This document shows positions 49,567 through 59,700 of a stretch of DNA of 61,392 bases, piece by piece. Below the pieces are notes generated by a model that was not told the DNA's origin, did no database searches, and saw only the letters and a program-made list of their open reading frames with translations. Numbering within the stretch: position 1 is the first letter of the stretch; each line of letters starts with the position of its first letter. Position numbers and translations under genes: made by a program. Source of the stretch: CAZMGD01 sp964565705 (GTDB lineage Bacteria > Actinomycetota > Acidimicrobiia > Acidimicrobiales > Ilumatobacteraceae); NCBI GenBank assembly GCA_964565705.1, contig CAZMGD010000008.1, positions 1 through 61,392 of the forward strand, given 5' to 3'.

Positions 49567-49974
49567 TCAGCGGACGACGAGGACGGGGCAGGGGGCGTGG
49601 TGGACGACGTGCTGGCTCACGGAGCCGAGCACGAGGCCCTTGAACCCGCCGAGACCCCGGGCGCCGACCACCAGCGTGTAGGCGCCCTTCGCCACGTCGA
49701 GCAGTGCGGGTGACGGATGGTCGTTGACCATCCGGATCTCCGGTGTGACCGCCGGGGTCGGGCCCAGCACGTCGGCGACGATCGCCTCGACGGACGTGCG
49801 GGCGGAAGCCTCTCCGTAGGTCGGGTCGAACTCAGGTCCGGGTTGGTCGAGGAAGTTCCACGCGTGCACGACCTCGAGCGTCGCGCCGTGCGCCGTTGCC
49901 TCCTCGGCGGCGCGAGCCAGCGCCTGCTTGCTCTGCTGCGACCCGTCGATACCGACCACGATGCGTTGCGTCAT
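49567..49974 (-). CDS. Universal stress protein, UspA family
   Basis: 135-aa single Usp domain. RIVVGIDGSQQSKQAL at the start; ATP-binding C-terminal pattern VVGARGLGGFKGLVLGSVSQ matches G-2x-G-9x-G(S/T). It therefore probably binds ATP. Lies 31 nt downstream of msrA on the same strand, an association that fits stress defence. Confidence 0.93.
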   Translation of the reverse strand: MTQRIVVGIDGSQQSKQALARAAEEATAHGATLEVVHAWNFLDQPGPEFDPTYGEASARTSVEAIVADVLGPTPAVTPEIRMVNDHPSPALLDVAKGAYTLVVGARGLGGFKGLVLGSVSQHVVHHAPCPVLVVR

Positions 49975-50005
49975 GGCGCCAATCTACGCGCGCGCCCCCA
50001 GATGC

Positions 50006-50524
50006 CTAGTTCGTCGAGGCGTCGCGGCGGGGCAACTTCCAGTTCGGACGGGGATAGTGGCAGGTGTATCCGTTCGGGTAGCGCTCCAGGTAGTCCTGGT
50101 GCTCGGGCTCGGCTTCCCAGAACGGGCCTTCGGCCTCCACCTCGGTCACGACCTTGCCCGGCCAGATGCCCGAAGCATCGACGTCGGCGATCGTGTCGAT
50201 GGCCACACGCTTCTGCTCGTCGCTCGTGTAGTAGATCGCCGACCGGTAGCTCGTGCCCCGGTCGTTGCCCTGGCGGTCCCTCGTCGAGGGATCGTGGATC
50301 TGGAAGAAGAACTCGAGCAGCTCGCGGTAGGAGACCTGCGACGGATCGAACGTGATCTCGATCGCCTCGGCGTGGGTGCCGTGGTTGCGGTACGTCGCGT
50401 TGGGCACGTCGCCGCCGCTGTAACCGACCCGGGTGGTGAGCACGCCGGGCAGCTTGCGGATCAGATCCTGCATGCCCCAGAAACAACCGCCGGCGAGGAC
50501 GGCACGCTCGTAGCTCTCGGTCAC
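50006..50524 (-). CDS. msrA: Peptide methionine sulfoxide reductase A
   Basis: 172 aa. Catalytic Cys in LAGGCFWGMQD, followed by YSGGDVPNATYRNHGTHAEAI and NDRGTSYRSAIYY, the standard MsrA blocks; C-terminal YPNGYTCHYPRPNW. Reduces methionine-S-sulfoxide in proteins. GTG 50524 has AAGGAG 7 nt upstream. No msrB is adjacent. Confidence 0.95.
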   Translation of the reverse strand: MTESYERAVLAGGCFWGMQDLIRKLPGVLTTRVGYSGGDVPNATYRNHGTHAEAIEITFDPSQVSYRELLEFFFQIHDPSTRDRQGNDRGTSYRSAIYYTSDEQKRVAIDTIADVDASGIWPGKVVTEVEAEGPFWEAEPEHQDYLERYPNGYTCHYPRPNWKLPRRDASTN

Positions 50525-50604
50525 TGCACGACTCCTTCGTGAGAGGTGATGACCCAGGCTACGGCGTGGCACGACCTCGCCGGCGGCGCCAGTCCCGCGC
50601 GGTG

Positions 50605-50763
50605 TTACGTCGTTCGGCGGCTGAAGATGCTGTAGCCACCGGGGCCCACCAGGCAGGCCGCGACGATCAGCACGATGCCCAGGATGATCTGTCCCTGGAT
50701 CAACTGCACGATGCCGACGATCGCAAGGATCGCGGCGATGATCCACAACACGGTGGCGTTCAT
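50605..50763 (-). CDS. Small two-helix membrane protein with GPGG motif
   Basis: 52 aa: MNATVLWIIAAILAIVGIVQ forms one membrane helix, QIILGIVLIVAACLVG a second, then GPGGYSIFSRRTT. GGAGG lies 5-6 nt upstream of ATG 50763. Small GPGG membrane proteins of this size are common in actinobacteria; function unknown. Confidence 0.8.
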   Translation of the reverse strand: MNATVLWIIAAILAIVGIVQLIQGQIILGIVLIVAACLVGPGGYSIFSRRTT

Positions 50764-50851
50764 GGGTTCCTCCAACTTCGTCAGGTGCCGCCAGGTACCC
50801 GATCGTGAGGTCGGCTCAAACGTCCGCTGGTCAGCGCGTGGATGCCGAGTG

Positions 50852-51415
50852 TCAGCGGGCTCGCTCGCCTCGTGCGGCGATGACCTCGTCGAGGAAGCCG
50901 ACGGCGGCGCCGGTGGCGTGGGCGCGCCACGACGCGACGAGGTCGAAATCGCCGCTCCCGCCGACCGCCGCGGCGAAGCGGGCGCCGAGCGCCGCGATCT
51001 GGCGCCGCTGCTCGTCGAGCACCACGCTGATGTCGATCTCGCAGACATCGGCGAGGATCAGCTTCAGCAGCAGTTCGCTGCGGAGGTCGCGCACGTGCTC
51101 CACCGGCGTGCGCAGCCACTTGCGGAACTGTGCGCGCCCCAGCCGCGTGGCCGCCAGGATCGTGCGGTTGCCGCCGGCGATGCCGGGCTCCTCGCCGACG
51201 GGCTGGATGTAGCCACGGCCGGTCAGCTGGTCCAGCGATCGGTAGGTCAACGGACGCGACAGCGACCAGACCCGACCGATATCCGCTGATGGCTTCAGCC
51301 GGGCGGCGACGGCGAAGCCGTGGGTCGGTGCCGGGTAGACGATGCCGAGACATGCCCACTCGCCGAGCAGCAGCCGATCGTGTGCCCCCCGATTCATCCG
51401 CTCATCGTCGCGCAC
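50852..51415 (-). CDS. PadR-family transcriptional regulator
   Basis: Up to 187 aa. wHTH-like LLLGEWACLGIVYPAPTHGF, then SLSRPLTYRSLDQLTGRGYI, typical of PadR proteins; the C-terminal helical region (EIDISVVLDEQRRQIAAL) supports dimerisation. Start may be GTG 51415 or ATG 51397; neither has a good ribosome site. Its start is 20 nt from the divergent MFS transporter, which it may control, as PadR regulators often repress exporters. Confidence 0.83.
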   Translation of the reverse strand: MRDDERMNRGAHDRLLLGEWACLGIVYPAPTHGFAVAARLKPSADIGRVWSLSRPLTYRSLDQLTGRGYIQPVGEEPGIAGGNRTILAATRLGRAQFRKWLRTPVEHVRDLRSELLLKLILADVCEIDISVVLDEQRRQIAALGARFAAAVGGSGDFDLVASWRAHATGAAVGFLDEVIAARGERAR

Positions 51416-51435
51416 ACCCGCTGACCGGCTGAGCC

Positions 51436-52674
51436 ATGGGTAGCCTCCGAGCCGTGAGTCGGGTCGTCGACGCGATCAGCCCGGGTCGCTTGGGGCACCG
51501 CTTCCGTTGGCTGCTGGCCTCGTCGTGGGCCAGCAACCTCGGCGACGGGATGGCGCTCGCCGCCGGGCCCCTGCTCGTCGCGTCCCAGACCGGCGATGCC
51601 GTGCTCGTCGCTGCGGCGGCATTCCTGCAGCGGGTGCCCTGGCTGCTGTTCGGGCTCCATGCCGGCGTGCTCGCCGACCGTGTCGACCGCCGGCTGATCG
51701 TCGTGACCGTCGACCTGGCCCGAGCGCTGGTCCTCCTGACGCTGGCGCTGATGATCGTCGTCGGTGCCGTGAACGTGTGGGTGGTGCTCGGCGCGATGTT
51801 CATGCTCGGCACCGCCGAGACGTTCGCCGACACGACCACGAACACGTTGCTACCGATGCTGGTGCAGTCGGTCGACCTCGGCATCGGCAACGCCCGCTTG
51901 ATGCTGGGCCAGATCACCGCCAACCAGCTCGTCGGCCCACCGATCGGTGCTGGTCTGTTCGCGCTCGGCAGGGCGCTGCCGTTCGCGACGCAGGCGGTGC
52001 TCGTCGGCGCTGGCGCGCTGCTCGTGTCGCGGATCGGCGCCTCCCCGCCGTCCTCCGACGTCAGCCGGGCGCGCCCGCGCACGCAGATCGTCGAGGGCAT
52101 CCGCTGGCTGTGGCACCACGCCGCGATGCGGACGCTGACGATCGCGATCGTCGCCTTCAACGTCACGTTCGGCGCCGCGTGGTCGGTGCTCGTGCTCTAT
52201 GCGTCCGAGCGCTTGGGTCTGGGCGATGTCGGGTTCGGCCTGATCTCGACGGTCGGCGCGCTCGGGGGCATCCTCGGCTCGTGGTCGTACGGGGCGATCG
52301 AGCGGCGGGTCAGTCTCGCCGACATCATGCGCATCGGGTTGATCATCGAGACGCTGACCCACCTGTCGCTGGCGATCACGACCAATGCCTCCGTGGCGAT
52401 GCCGGTGTTCTTCGTGTTCGGCGCCCACGCCGCGATCTGGGGCACGACGTCGAACGCGATCCGCCACCGGGCCGTTCCGACCGCCTTCCAAGGTCGCGTC
52501 GCGAGCGTCTACATGATGGGCGTGCAGGGCGGCCTCGTGGTGGGCGCCGCGTTCGGTGGAGTGATCGCCCAGATCTGGGGGGTGACGGGTCCGTTCTGGT
52601 TCGGCTTCGTCGGCTCGGCCCTGATCCTCACCCTGATCTGGGGTCAGCTGGCGAACATCGCCCACGCCGGTTGA
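51436..52674 (+). CDS. MFS transporter (EntS-like exporter type)
   Basis: 412 aa with about 11-12 hydrophobic segments. Motif A is visible as GVLADRVDRRLIVV; a second half-copy occurs after the central loop (RPRTQIVEGIRWLWHHAAM). Similar in layout to the EntS/macrolide-efflux branch of MFS, exporting small molecules with proton exchange. Divergent from the PadR regulator. ATG 51436; convergent with the P450 operon 8 nt after its stop. Confidence 0.9.
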   Translation: MGSLRAVSRVVDAISPGRLGHRFRWLLASSWASNLGDGMALAAGPLLVASQTGDAVLVAAAAFLQRVPWLLFGLHAGVLADRVDRRLIVVTVDLARALVLLTLALMIVVGAVNVWVVLGAMFMLGTAETFADTTTNTLLPMLVQSVDLGIGNARLMLGQITANQLVGPPIGAGLFALGRALPFATQAVLVGAGALLVSRIGASPPSSDVSRARPRTQIVEGIRWLWHHAAMRTLTIAIVAFNVTFGAAWSVLVLYASERLGLGDVGFGLISTVGALGGILGSWSYGAIERRVSLADIMRIGLIIETLTHLSLAITTNASVAMPVFFVFGAHAAIWGTTSNAIRHRAVPTAFQGRVASVYMMGVQGGLVVGAAFGGVIAQIWGVTGPFWFGFVGSALILTLIWGQLANIAHAG

Positions 52675-52682
52675 GGCTCCGC

Positions 52683-53918
52683 TCAGCCGTCGGCGGACTC
52701 CATGCGCACGTACAGGTGACGCAGCCCGGTGTGACGGTTGCTGCGCGTCCACTCCGGCGGGCGGGTCAGCTCGATCCGCTCCACGCGCGGCAGCAGCTCC
52801 TCGAACATCACTCGCATCTCCAACTTGGCGAGGTTGGCGCCGAGGCAGAAGTGGATGCCGTGGCCGAACCCGATGTGCGGGTTCGGATCGCGGGTGACGT
52901 CGAACGTCATCGACCGGGTGAACGTCGCCTCGTCGCGGTTGGCCGACCCCTCCCAGACCACGACCTTCTGGCCGGGCTCGATGCGGTGCCCGGCGAGCTC
53001 GGTCGCGGTCGTCGCCGTGCGCCGCTTCGACGGCGACGGCGTCGTCCAGCGCAGCATCTCCTCGATCGCTGTCGGCAGGCGATGGTGGCCGGCGCGCAGC
53101 AGCGCGAGTTGATCAGGGTGCTGGATCAGTGCGAGCAGCCCGCCGGCGATCGCGTTGCGCGTGGTCTCGGAGCCGGCGGTGAACAGCAAGCTGAAGAACG
53201 AGTAGAGCTCGCCGTCGGTCAGGGTCGGTGGGTCGGCGTCGTCGAGCGTGGCGTGCACGGCCATCGACAGCAGGTCGTCGCTCGGGTTGGCCCGCTTCGC
53301 GGCGATGAGCTCGGTCCCGTAGGCCGCCATCCGCTCGCGTAGCTGCTCAGCGGACGCCTCGGCTTCGAACGACTCGCGGCCGTCACGGAAGTCGAAGCCG
53401 GGCTCGACGGCCTCGAACAGCCAGTGGCGATCTTCCTCGGGCACCCCGAGCAGGATGCAGATCATCTGCATCGGGAGCTCGGCCGCGATCTGGGTGAGGA
53501 AGTCGACCTCGCCAGATGTGTCGGTGGCGTCGAGGATCGACCGCGTGCGCCGGCGCAGCTCGTCCTCCAGGCGGCGCACCGTGCGCGGCGTGAGGTCGGC
53601 GCCGGCCAGCCGCCGGATCCGCGCGTGGCGTGGGTCGTCCATCATGTTGAGGACCTTGCCGGCGACGGGTAGATCCTGGATCAGCGTGCCACCGTATGGC
53701 CGCCCGCCGCCGGTCTCCGACGAGTAGTTCGCCGACTCGCGCAGCACCTGCATCGTCTCGGCGTACGTCGCGACCGACCAGAAGCCCTCACCGCCTGGGG
53801 TGTGCTCGGTCGGCTCGTGCCACCACACCGGCGCCTCGCGGCGGTGCCGCTCGAAGATGGCGTGCGGGAAGCCGTCGGTGAAGTTGTCGAGGTCGGTGAG
53901 GTCGACGCCGAGCATCAC
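52683..53918 (-). CDS. Cytochrome P450
   Basis: 411 aa soluble bacterial P450. I-helix LLFTAGSETTRNA (acid-alcohol pair ET), ExxR in AIEEMLRWTTP, heme loop IGFGHGIHFCLGANLAKLE with the Cys ligand. Resembles actinobacterial CYP123/125-type steroid/fatty acid hydroxylases in motif style only. GTG 53918 overlaps the stop of the amidohydrolase gene; ATG 53915 is the next codon. No ferredoxin gene is adjacent. Confidence 0.93.
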   Translation of the reverse strand: MMLGVDLTDLDNFTDGFPHAIFERHRREAPVWWHEPTEHTPGGEGFWSVATYAETMQVLRESANYSSETGGGRPYGGTLIQDLPVAGKVLNMMDDPRHARIRRLAGADLTPRTVRRLEDELRRRTRSILDATDTSGEVDFLTQIAAELPMQMICILLGVPEEDRHWLFEAVEPGFDFRDGRESFEAEASAEQLRERMAAYGTELIAAKRANPSDDLLSMAVHATLDDADPPTLTDGELYSFFSLLFTAGSETTRNAIAGGLLALIQHPDQLALLRAGHHRLPTAIEEMLRWTTPSPSKRRTATTATELAGHRIEPGQKVVVWEGSANRDEATFTRSMTFDVTRDPNPHIGFGHGIHFCLGANLAKLEMRVMFEELLPRVERIELTRPPEWTRSNRHTGLRHLYVRMESADG

Positions 53919-55570
53919 GCGCGGCGGGCGGGCTTCACCAGCTGGCCCGGCCGGGCCTCGAGGTCGTTGGCGCCGTCGACGCGGATCGGCGTGCCGTTGA
54001 CGAGCACGTGACGCATGCCCGACGGTGCGTCCGCGGTGAGCCGCTCCGAGCCCGCCGGGAAGTCGGCGACGCGGCGGATCGGGCCGGGCGCCACGGTGTC
54101 GAGGTCGAACACGGCGATGTCGGCCCACGCTCCGGGGGCGAGGCGGCCACGGTCGGTCATCCCGTAGAGTTCGGCCTGGGCGCCGCTGAGGCGGTGCACC
54201 GCGTCCTCCAGCGTGAGCGTCTGGCGGTCGCGCACGAAGTTGGCGAGGTAGTCCGTGGCCTGCGGCGCGTCGCACAGCTGGCCGACGTGGGCGCCAGCAT
54301 CGGAGAGGCCGAGCGCGACGTGATCGGCGACGAGCACCTTGGCGACCTCGTCCGGATCATCGTTGGCGAGCAGGCAGGCGACGCGGATGCCGGGTTCCTC
54401 GATGGCGAGGTCGAGCAGCGCGTCGAACGGTTCCGTGCCACGCTCGGCGGCGATCTCGGTGAGGCGGCGTCCCTCGAGCTCGGGGTGCACCGCGGACTCG
54501 GACACCTCGTAGGTGTTCCAGCGCGGCTGCATCGGGGCGCCCTCCCAGGCCTGCACCGCGCTGGCCCGCCACGCCGGGTCGGCGTAGGCGGAGCGGCGCT
54601 CGGCCGCGGACGCCGACATGAGCGAGGCGAAGACCGGGTTCGCGTTCAGCGTGAACGGCTCGGCCATCGACATCGTGAACCGCAGTGGGCGCGGCGACAC
54701 CTGCGGCCAGACCTCGGCGCCCTTGGCCCAACCCTCGCGGTGCACGTCGAGGATCCGCAAGTGGCTGCCGGTCGGCATCGTGAGCAGCGCGGTGAACGTG
54801 AACGGCACACCCACGCCTGGCTGGATCTCGTACATCTCGTCGATGCCGAGCAGCTCGCCGGGGGTGAACGCCACGACCCCGCGGCGCTTCTCGCCGACCG
54901 TGGCGAGGATCGCGTCGAGCTCGGCGCGGTCGGCCATCCGGCTCGGGACGGGCTTGCCGTCGGCGCCGCGGTGGGTGACCGCGAAGCTGCTGGCGAACCC
55001 GGCCGCCCCGGCGTCGATCGCCTCGCCGACGATGCCTTGCATCGCCTCGATCTCCTCGGTCTTGGCGGCGCGGTCGTAGGCCTCGTCACCCATCGCGAAC
55101 AGACGCAGAGCCGTATGGCCGATGTAGGCGGTGTAGTTGAGGCCGAGGCCGTTGCGCTCCACCGCGGCGAGGTATTGGGGGAAGGTGGAGAACTCGTCCC
55201 ACGGCACCCCGGCGGCGAGCGCGGCGACGTCCATGTCCTCGACGTTCTCCAGCGTGCGAGCGATCAAGTCGACGTGTTCGGGCCGGGTCGGCGCGATCGA
55301 GAAGCCGCAGTTGCCAGCGACCACGGTGGTGACGCCGTGGTAGCACGACGGCGTCAGCGCCGGATCCCAGAACACCTGGGCGTCGTAGTGCGTGTGGATG
55401 TCGATGAAGCCCGGTGCGACGACGTGGCCCTCGGCGTCCAGCACGCGGGCACCCGAGAGTCCTTCACCGATCTCGGTGATGCGCCCGTCGGCGATGCCCA
55501 CGTCAGCCCGTCGGGCGGCCCCACCCGTGCCGTCCACCACCGTCCCGCCGCGGATCACCAGCTCGTTCAT
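53915..55570 (-). CDS. D-aminoacylase-like amidohydrolase_3 family protein
   Basis: 551 aa. PGFIDIHTHYDAQVFWDP (HxH), VVAGNCGFSIAP (bridging Cys), GLSDAGAHVGQLCDA (Asp). A paralogue of the 45045 protein. The middle part (DEMYEIQPGVGVPFTFTALL) lacks the usual His pair of D-aminoacylases. ATG 55570 has GGAGG 6 nt upstream and precedes the P450 in the same operon. The pairing suggests hydrolysis of a hydroxylated or N-acylated compound. Confidence 0.91.
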   Translation of the reverse strand: MNELVIRGGTVVDGTGGAARRADVGIADGRITEIGEGLSGARVLDAEGHVVAPGFIDIHTHYDAQVFWDPALTPSCYHGVTTVVAGNCGFSIAPTRPEHVDLIARTLENVEDMDVAALAAGVPWDEFSTFPQYLAAVERNGLGLNYTAYIGHTALRLFAMGDEAYDRAAKTEEIEAMQGIVGEAIDAGAAGFASSFAVTHRGADGKPVPSRMADRAELDAILATVGEKRRGVVAFTPGELLGIDEMYEIQPGVGVPFTFTALLTMPTGSHLRILDVHREGWAKGAEVWPQVSPRPLRFTMSMAEPFTLNANPVFASLMSASAAERRSAYADPAWRASAVQAWEGAPMQPRWNTYEVSESAVHPELEGRRLTEIAAERGTEPFDALLDLAIEEPGIRVACLLANDDPDEVAKVLVADHVALGLSDAGAHVGQLCDAPQATDYLANFVRDRQTLTLEDAVHRLSGAQAELYGMTDRGRLAPGAWADIAVFDLDTVAPGPIRRVADFPAGSERLTADAPSGMRHVLVNGTPIRVDGANDLEARPGQLVKPARRA

Positions 55571-55651
55571 GTGCCACCTCCAGAGACGCGATGCATCAAC
55601 GACCGTACTCATCTCCCCCCACGGGCGGCGCAGCGAGCCACCGGCGTGCCC

Positions 55652-55832
55652 CGCCGCGACCTGGCGTCGGTGTCAGAAGTGTCGGTCGCGGTGAGCCTGG
55701 TCGCCGGGTCGGGCGTTCTGTCACCCGGCTCGGTCGCCGCGACCTGGCGTCGGTGTCAGAAGTGTCGGTCGCGGTGAGCCTGGTCGCCGGGTCGGGCGTT
55801 CTGTCACCCGGCTCGGTCGCCGCGACCTGGCG
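55652..55832. repeat. 83-bp tandem repeat, two full copies plus a partial third
   Basis: Units start at 55652, 55735 and 55818 (CGCCGCGACCTGGCG); the first two are identical. Each unit contains GGTGTCAGAA and TTCTGTCACC as an imperfect inverted repeat about 60 nt apart. Fills most of the spacer between the amidohydrolase start and the SDR stop. Not coding in any convincing frame. Confidence 0.85.
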
Positions 55833-55838
55833 AGGCGC

Positions 55839-56612
55839 TTACAAGTGAAAGCCGCCGTCGACGTCGAGCATCAGGCCGGTGATGTACTTGGCCTTGTCGG
55901 ATGACAGGAAGCACACGGCTTCGGCGATGTCGAGCGCCGTGCCGAACTCGCGCATCGGGATGTTGGCGCGAGCGACGTCGAGCGCCCGCTCGTCGAGCTC
56001 ACCGGAGCTGATCAGCCGCTCGGCCATGCCGTCGACCATCATCCCCGGACCGACGCAGTTGAGGCGCACACCGAAGCGTCCCTCCTCGGCAGCGAAGCCG
56101 CGCACCATCGCCTCGACCGCTCCCTTCGGGGCCGCTGACAGGCCGTCGCGCACGGGATAACGCCGGGTGGCGACGGTCGTCACGGCGACGACGTTGCCCT
56201 TCGACTGGCGGAGGTGGGGGAGGGCGGCGTGGACCAGGTGGAAGAAGGCGATCACGTCCTGGTCGACCTGGCGGCGGAAGTCGGCCGGGCTGACGCGCGA
56301 GAGGTGCACCATCGGCACGTGCGGACCGGCTGCGTACACCAGCGTGTGGATGCTGCCGAACTCGGCCACGATCCGCTCGACGTAGCCGGCGACTGCGGCG
56401 TCGTCCTCGAGGGCGAGCGGCTCCGCGGCGCCGCGACTGCCGCATTCCTCGATGTCGTGCACCACCGCCGCCGCCGCCACCGCGTTGCGGTGGTAGGTCA
56501 GCGCGACGTCGCTGCCGCGCTCGGCCAGCATCCGGCACACCGCGGCGCCCAGTCCACCGCTGCCGCCGGCCACGACGGCGACGCCGTCGCGCCCTTCGAA
56601 GTCCTTGGTCAC
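55839..56612 (-). CDS. SDR-family protein with altered catalytic tyrosine
   Basis: 257 aa. Cofactor motif VAGGSGGLGAAV near 14-25, NAVG-like segment as YAAGPHV, C-terminal VGPGMMVDG and GLMLDVDGG. Where YxxxK is expected the sequence reads LSAAPKGAVEAM, so the Lys is kept but the Tyr appears replaced by Ser; Tyr in RRYPV lies nine residues earlier. It may have altered or lost oxidoreductase activity. GTG 56612. Confidence 0.86.
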   Translation of the reverse strand: MTKDFEGRDGVAVVAGGSGGLGAAVCRMLAERGSDVALTYHRNAVAAAAVVHDIEECGSRGAAEPLALEDDAAVAGYVERIVAEFGSIHTLVYAAGPHVPMVHLSRVSPADFRRQVDQDVIAFFHLVHAALPHLRQSKGNVVAVTTVATRRYPVRDGLSAAPKGAVEAMVRGFAAEEGRFGVRLNCVGPGMMVDGMAERLISSGELDERALDVARANIPMREFGTALDIAEAVCFLSSDKAKYITGLMLDVDGGFHL

Positions 56613-56694
56613 GCCGGGCGAACGTAGTCGCCGAGCGCCCGGTATCCCCGCTCGACGAACACCACGCCGTCGCCGCGGTGGCCGGTGCACGCCG

Positions 56695-56746
56695 CGTTCT
56701 CGGGAGCATTTCGGGCGCTCTGACACCCGGATTGCTCCCGAGAACG
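56695..56746. terminator. Degenerate hairpin starting CGTTCTCGGGAGC
   Basis: Left arm CGTTCTCGGGAGCA pairs with TGCTCCCGAGAACG on the right (about 56733-56746), with an imperfect middle. Lies between the ABC exporter stop and the SDR start; loosely related to the GTTCTCGG hairpins at 41042 and 43819. Confidence 0.55.
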
Positions 56747-56752
56747 GAGGGG

Positions 56753-59700
56753 TCAGACGGGTTGGGTGGCGTGGTCGAAGGCGTCCCAGAGCGCCGCGTA
56801 GCGGCCGCCGCTCGTGAGGAGCTGCTCGTGATTGCCGTCCTCGACCAAGCGGCCTTCCTCGACGACGACGATGCGGGTCGCGTGGCGGGCCGTCTGGAGG
56901 CGATGGGCGATCAGCAGCGTGGTGCGCCCCCGGGCGGCGAGGTTCATCGCCCGTTGCACCTCGGCCTCGGTGGCGAGGTCGAGGTTGGACGTGGCCTCGT
57001 CGAGGATCAGGATGCTCGGGTCGACCAGCTCGGCGCGGGCGAGGCACAGCAGCTGCCGCTGGCCCGCCGACAGCGACCGGCCGGCCTCGGCGACGGGGGT
57101 GAGGTACCCCTCGGGCATCCCGACGACGAGCTGGTGGGCACCGACGGCTCGGGCGGCCCGCTCGACCTCGATGTCGGTCGCATCCGGTCGCCCGTAGGCG
57201 ATGTTCGAGCGGATCGTGCCCGAGAACAGGAACGGTTCCTGCGGCACGTACCCGAGGCGGCGGCGGTAGGCGTGGAGGTCGACCCGGCGGAGGTCGATGC
57301 CGTCGACCAGCACGTCGCCGGCGGTCGGGTCGTAGAAGCGGGCGACCAGCTTCACGAACGTCGACTTGCCGGCGCCGGTCGTACCGACGAGCGCGACGGT
57401 CTGGCCGGGCTCGATCGTCAGGTCGACGCCACGGAGTGCCTCGGGCGCCTCGGATGAGTAGGCGAAGCGAACCTGTTGCAACTGCACCCTTCCGACGACG
57501 TGTCCGGGATCGATCGGATCGATCGCCTCGGGGGTGGACGACGGGGTGGCGAGCAGCTCGTCGAGACGGCCGAGGGAGATGCGGGCCTGGATCCACTGGT
57601 CGAACACGGCGGACAGCTGCTGCAGCGGTGCGAAGAACTGGTCGAGGTACAGCAGGAACGCGATCAACAGACCCGACGTCAGGCTGCCCTCGCCGATGAG
57701 GTGGGCCCCGTACCAGAGCGTGAGCGCCTTGGCGACGGTGCTGAGGAACTGGGTGGTGGCGAAGAAGAACGACATCAGCTGCTGCGAGGTGAGGCGTGCG
57801 TCGCGGTACTGCTCGGAGCGGGCCTCGAAGCGGGCGGCGTTGTTGTCCTCGCGCCCGAGCGACTGGGTGACGCGCACACCCGACACGCTCTCCTGGAGCT
57901 CGGCGTTGACCGTCGAGATCGCGTCGCGGGCATGGAGGTACGAGCGGCGGGAGCCGCGCTGGAACCAGATCGTGATGCCGGCCAGTACCGGCAGCACGGC
58001 GAACGCGGCGAGCGCGAGCCGGACGTCGAGCACGAGCAGGATCACGACGACGCCGACGCAGCTGACGATGCTCGTCAGCGCGAGCAGCAGGCCCTGCTGC
58101 AGCAGCTGGGCGAGCGCCTCCACATCGGTGGTCATGCGGGTCATGATCCGCCCGCCCATCTCCTTGTCGTAGTAGTCGAGCGACAGGCGCTGGAGGTGCT
58201 TGAACGTGCGGCCGCGCAGGCTGTAGAGCATCCGCTCGGCGGTCCGCGATGTGTGCAACAGCTCTCCGAACGCGTTGCCCCAACTGAGCAGCTGCACGGC
58301 GAGGTAGGCGAGGCACATCGACCAGAGGATCCGCTTGTTGCCTTCCTCCACGCCGGCGTCGAGCCCGTGGCGGATGATCAGCGGGCCGATCAAGGTCGTG
58401 GCCGCGTCGATCAGCACGAACAGGGCGACGAACACCAGCGGCCACCGGAAGCGGTGGGCGAGGCGTTGCATGCTCGACCGGTGGTCCTGCGCGGCCGCCT
58501 CCACGAGGTCGACGTCGGGATCGCCATGCAGCGGCGGCAGGGTGGCGACCTTCTCCAACAGCTCGGGCGTCGCCGCGACCAGGCCGGCGGCGCGTACGCC
58601 GGGAGCGCCACCGCCTCCACCTGCCATCCCGGCGAACATCGTCGCCAGCGACAGCTGCGGACCCTCGGGATCGTCGTCCTCGCCGGAGCGCGGCCACGCC
58701 GTTGGATCGACGTGCTGGGCCTCCTCCGGGAGTGGTTCGGTGGGGTCGAGCTCGGGCCCGGTCAGCAGCTCGCGATACAGCGGCGACGAGTGCCAGAGCT
58801 CGGCGTTGGTGCCCTCGGCGACGATCCTGCCGCCGTCGAGCACGAGCACTCGGTCGGCGAGCCGCAGGGTGGACGAGCGGTGGGCGATGAGGATCGTGGT
58901 GCGCGACGCGAGCTCGTCGCGCAGCGACGCGTGGATCGCCTCCTCGGTGTGGGCGTCGATCGCCGAGGTCGCGTCGTCGAGCACGAGCACCTTCGGGTTG
59001 GCGAGGGCGGCGCGGGCGAGCGCGATGCGCTGGCGTTGGCCACCGGACAGGGTGAACCCTCGCTCGCCGACCATCGTGCCGTACCCGTGCGACAGGCCGA
59101 GGATGAAGTCATGGGCCTGTGCCACGCGCGCCGCGGCCTCGATCTCCTCGTCGCTGGCGTCCGGGCGCCCATAGGCGATGTTCTCGCGGATGCTCGCCGA
59201 GAACAGGAAGCTCTCCTCGAAGACGACGCCGACCGCTCGCCGCAGCGACGTGAGCGTGACCTCGCGCACGTCCGTGCCGTCGAGGCGCACCGTGCCCGTC
59301 GCCGGGTCGTAGAAGCGAGCGATCAAGTACGCGAGGGTCGACTTGCCCGATCCGGACGCACCGACGAGACCGATGCGCTCGCCGGGGCGGATGTGGACGC
59401 TGATGTCGCGCAGCGTCGGAGCTCGATCGCCGTACCCGAACGTGACGCCCTCCACGTCGATCGCACCTTCCGGGTCGACCACCGGGTGGGCGTCGGGTGC
59501 ATCGGCGACGCGCGGTTCCAGGTCCAGCAGTTCGAACACCCGCTCTGCCCCGGCGCGGGCCTGCTGGGTCGTGCCGAGCATGCTCGACACGAGGCGCACC
59601 GGCGTGATGATCTGCACGAGGTAGCTGGCGAACGCCAGGAACACGCCGAGCGTGATGTGACCCTCGAGCGCCAGCCAGCCACCGAACGCGAGCACGCCGA

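Noticed and set aside
55652..55832. CRISPR array
   Set aside because: The 83-bp units are contiguous with no spacers and no cas genes are present.
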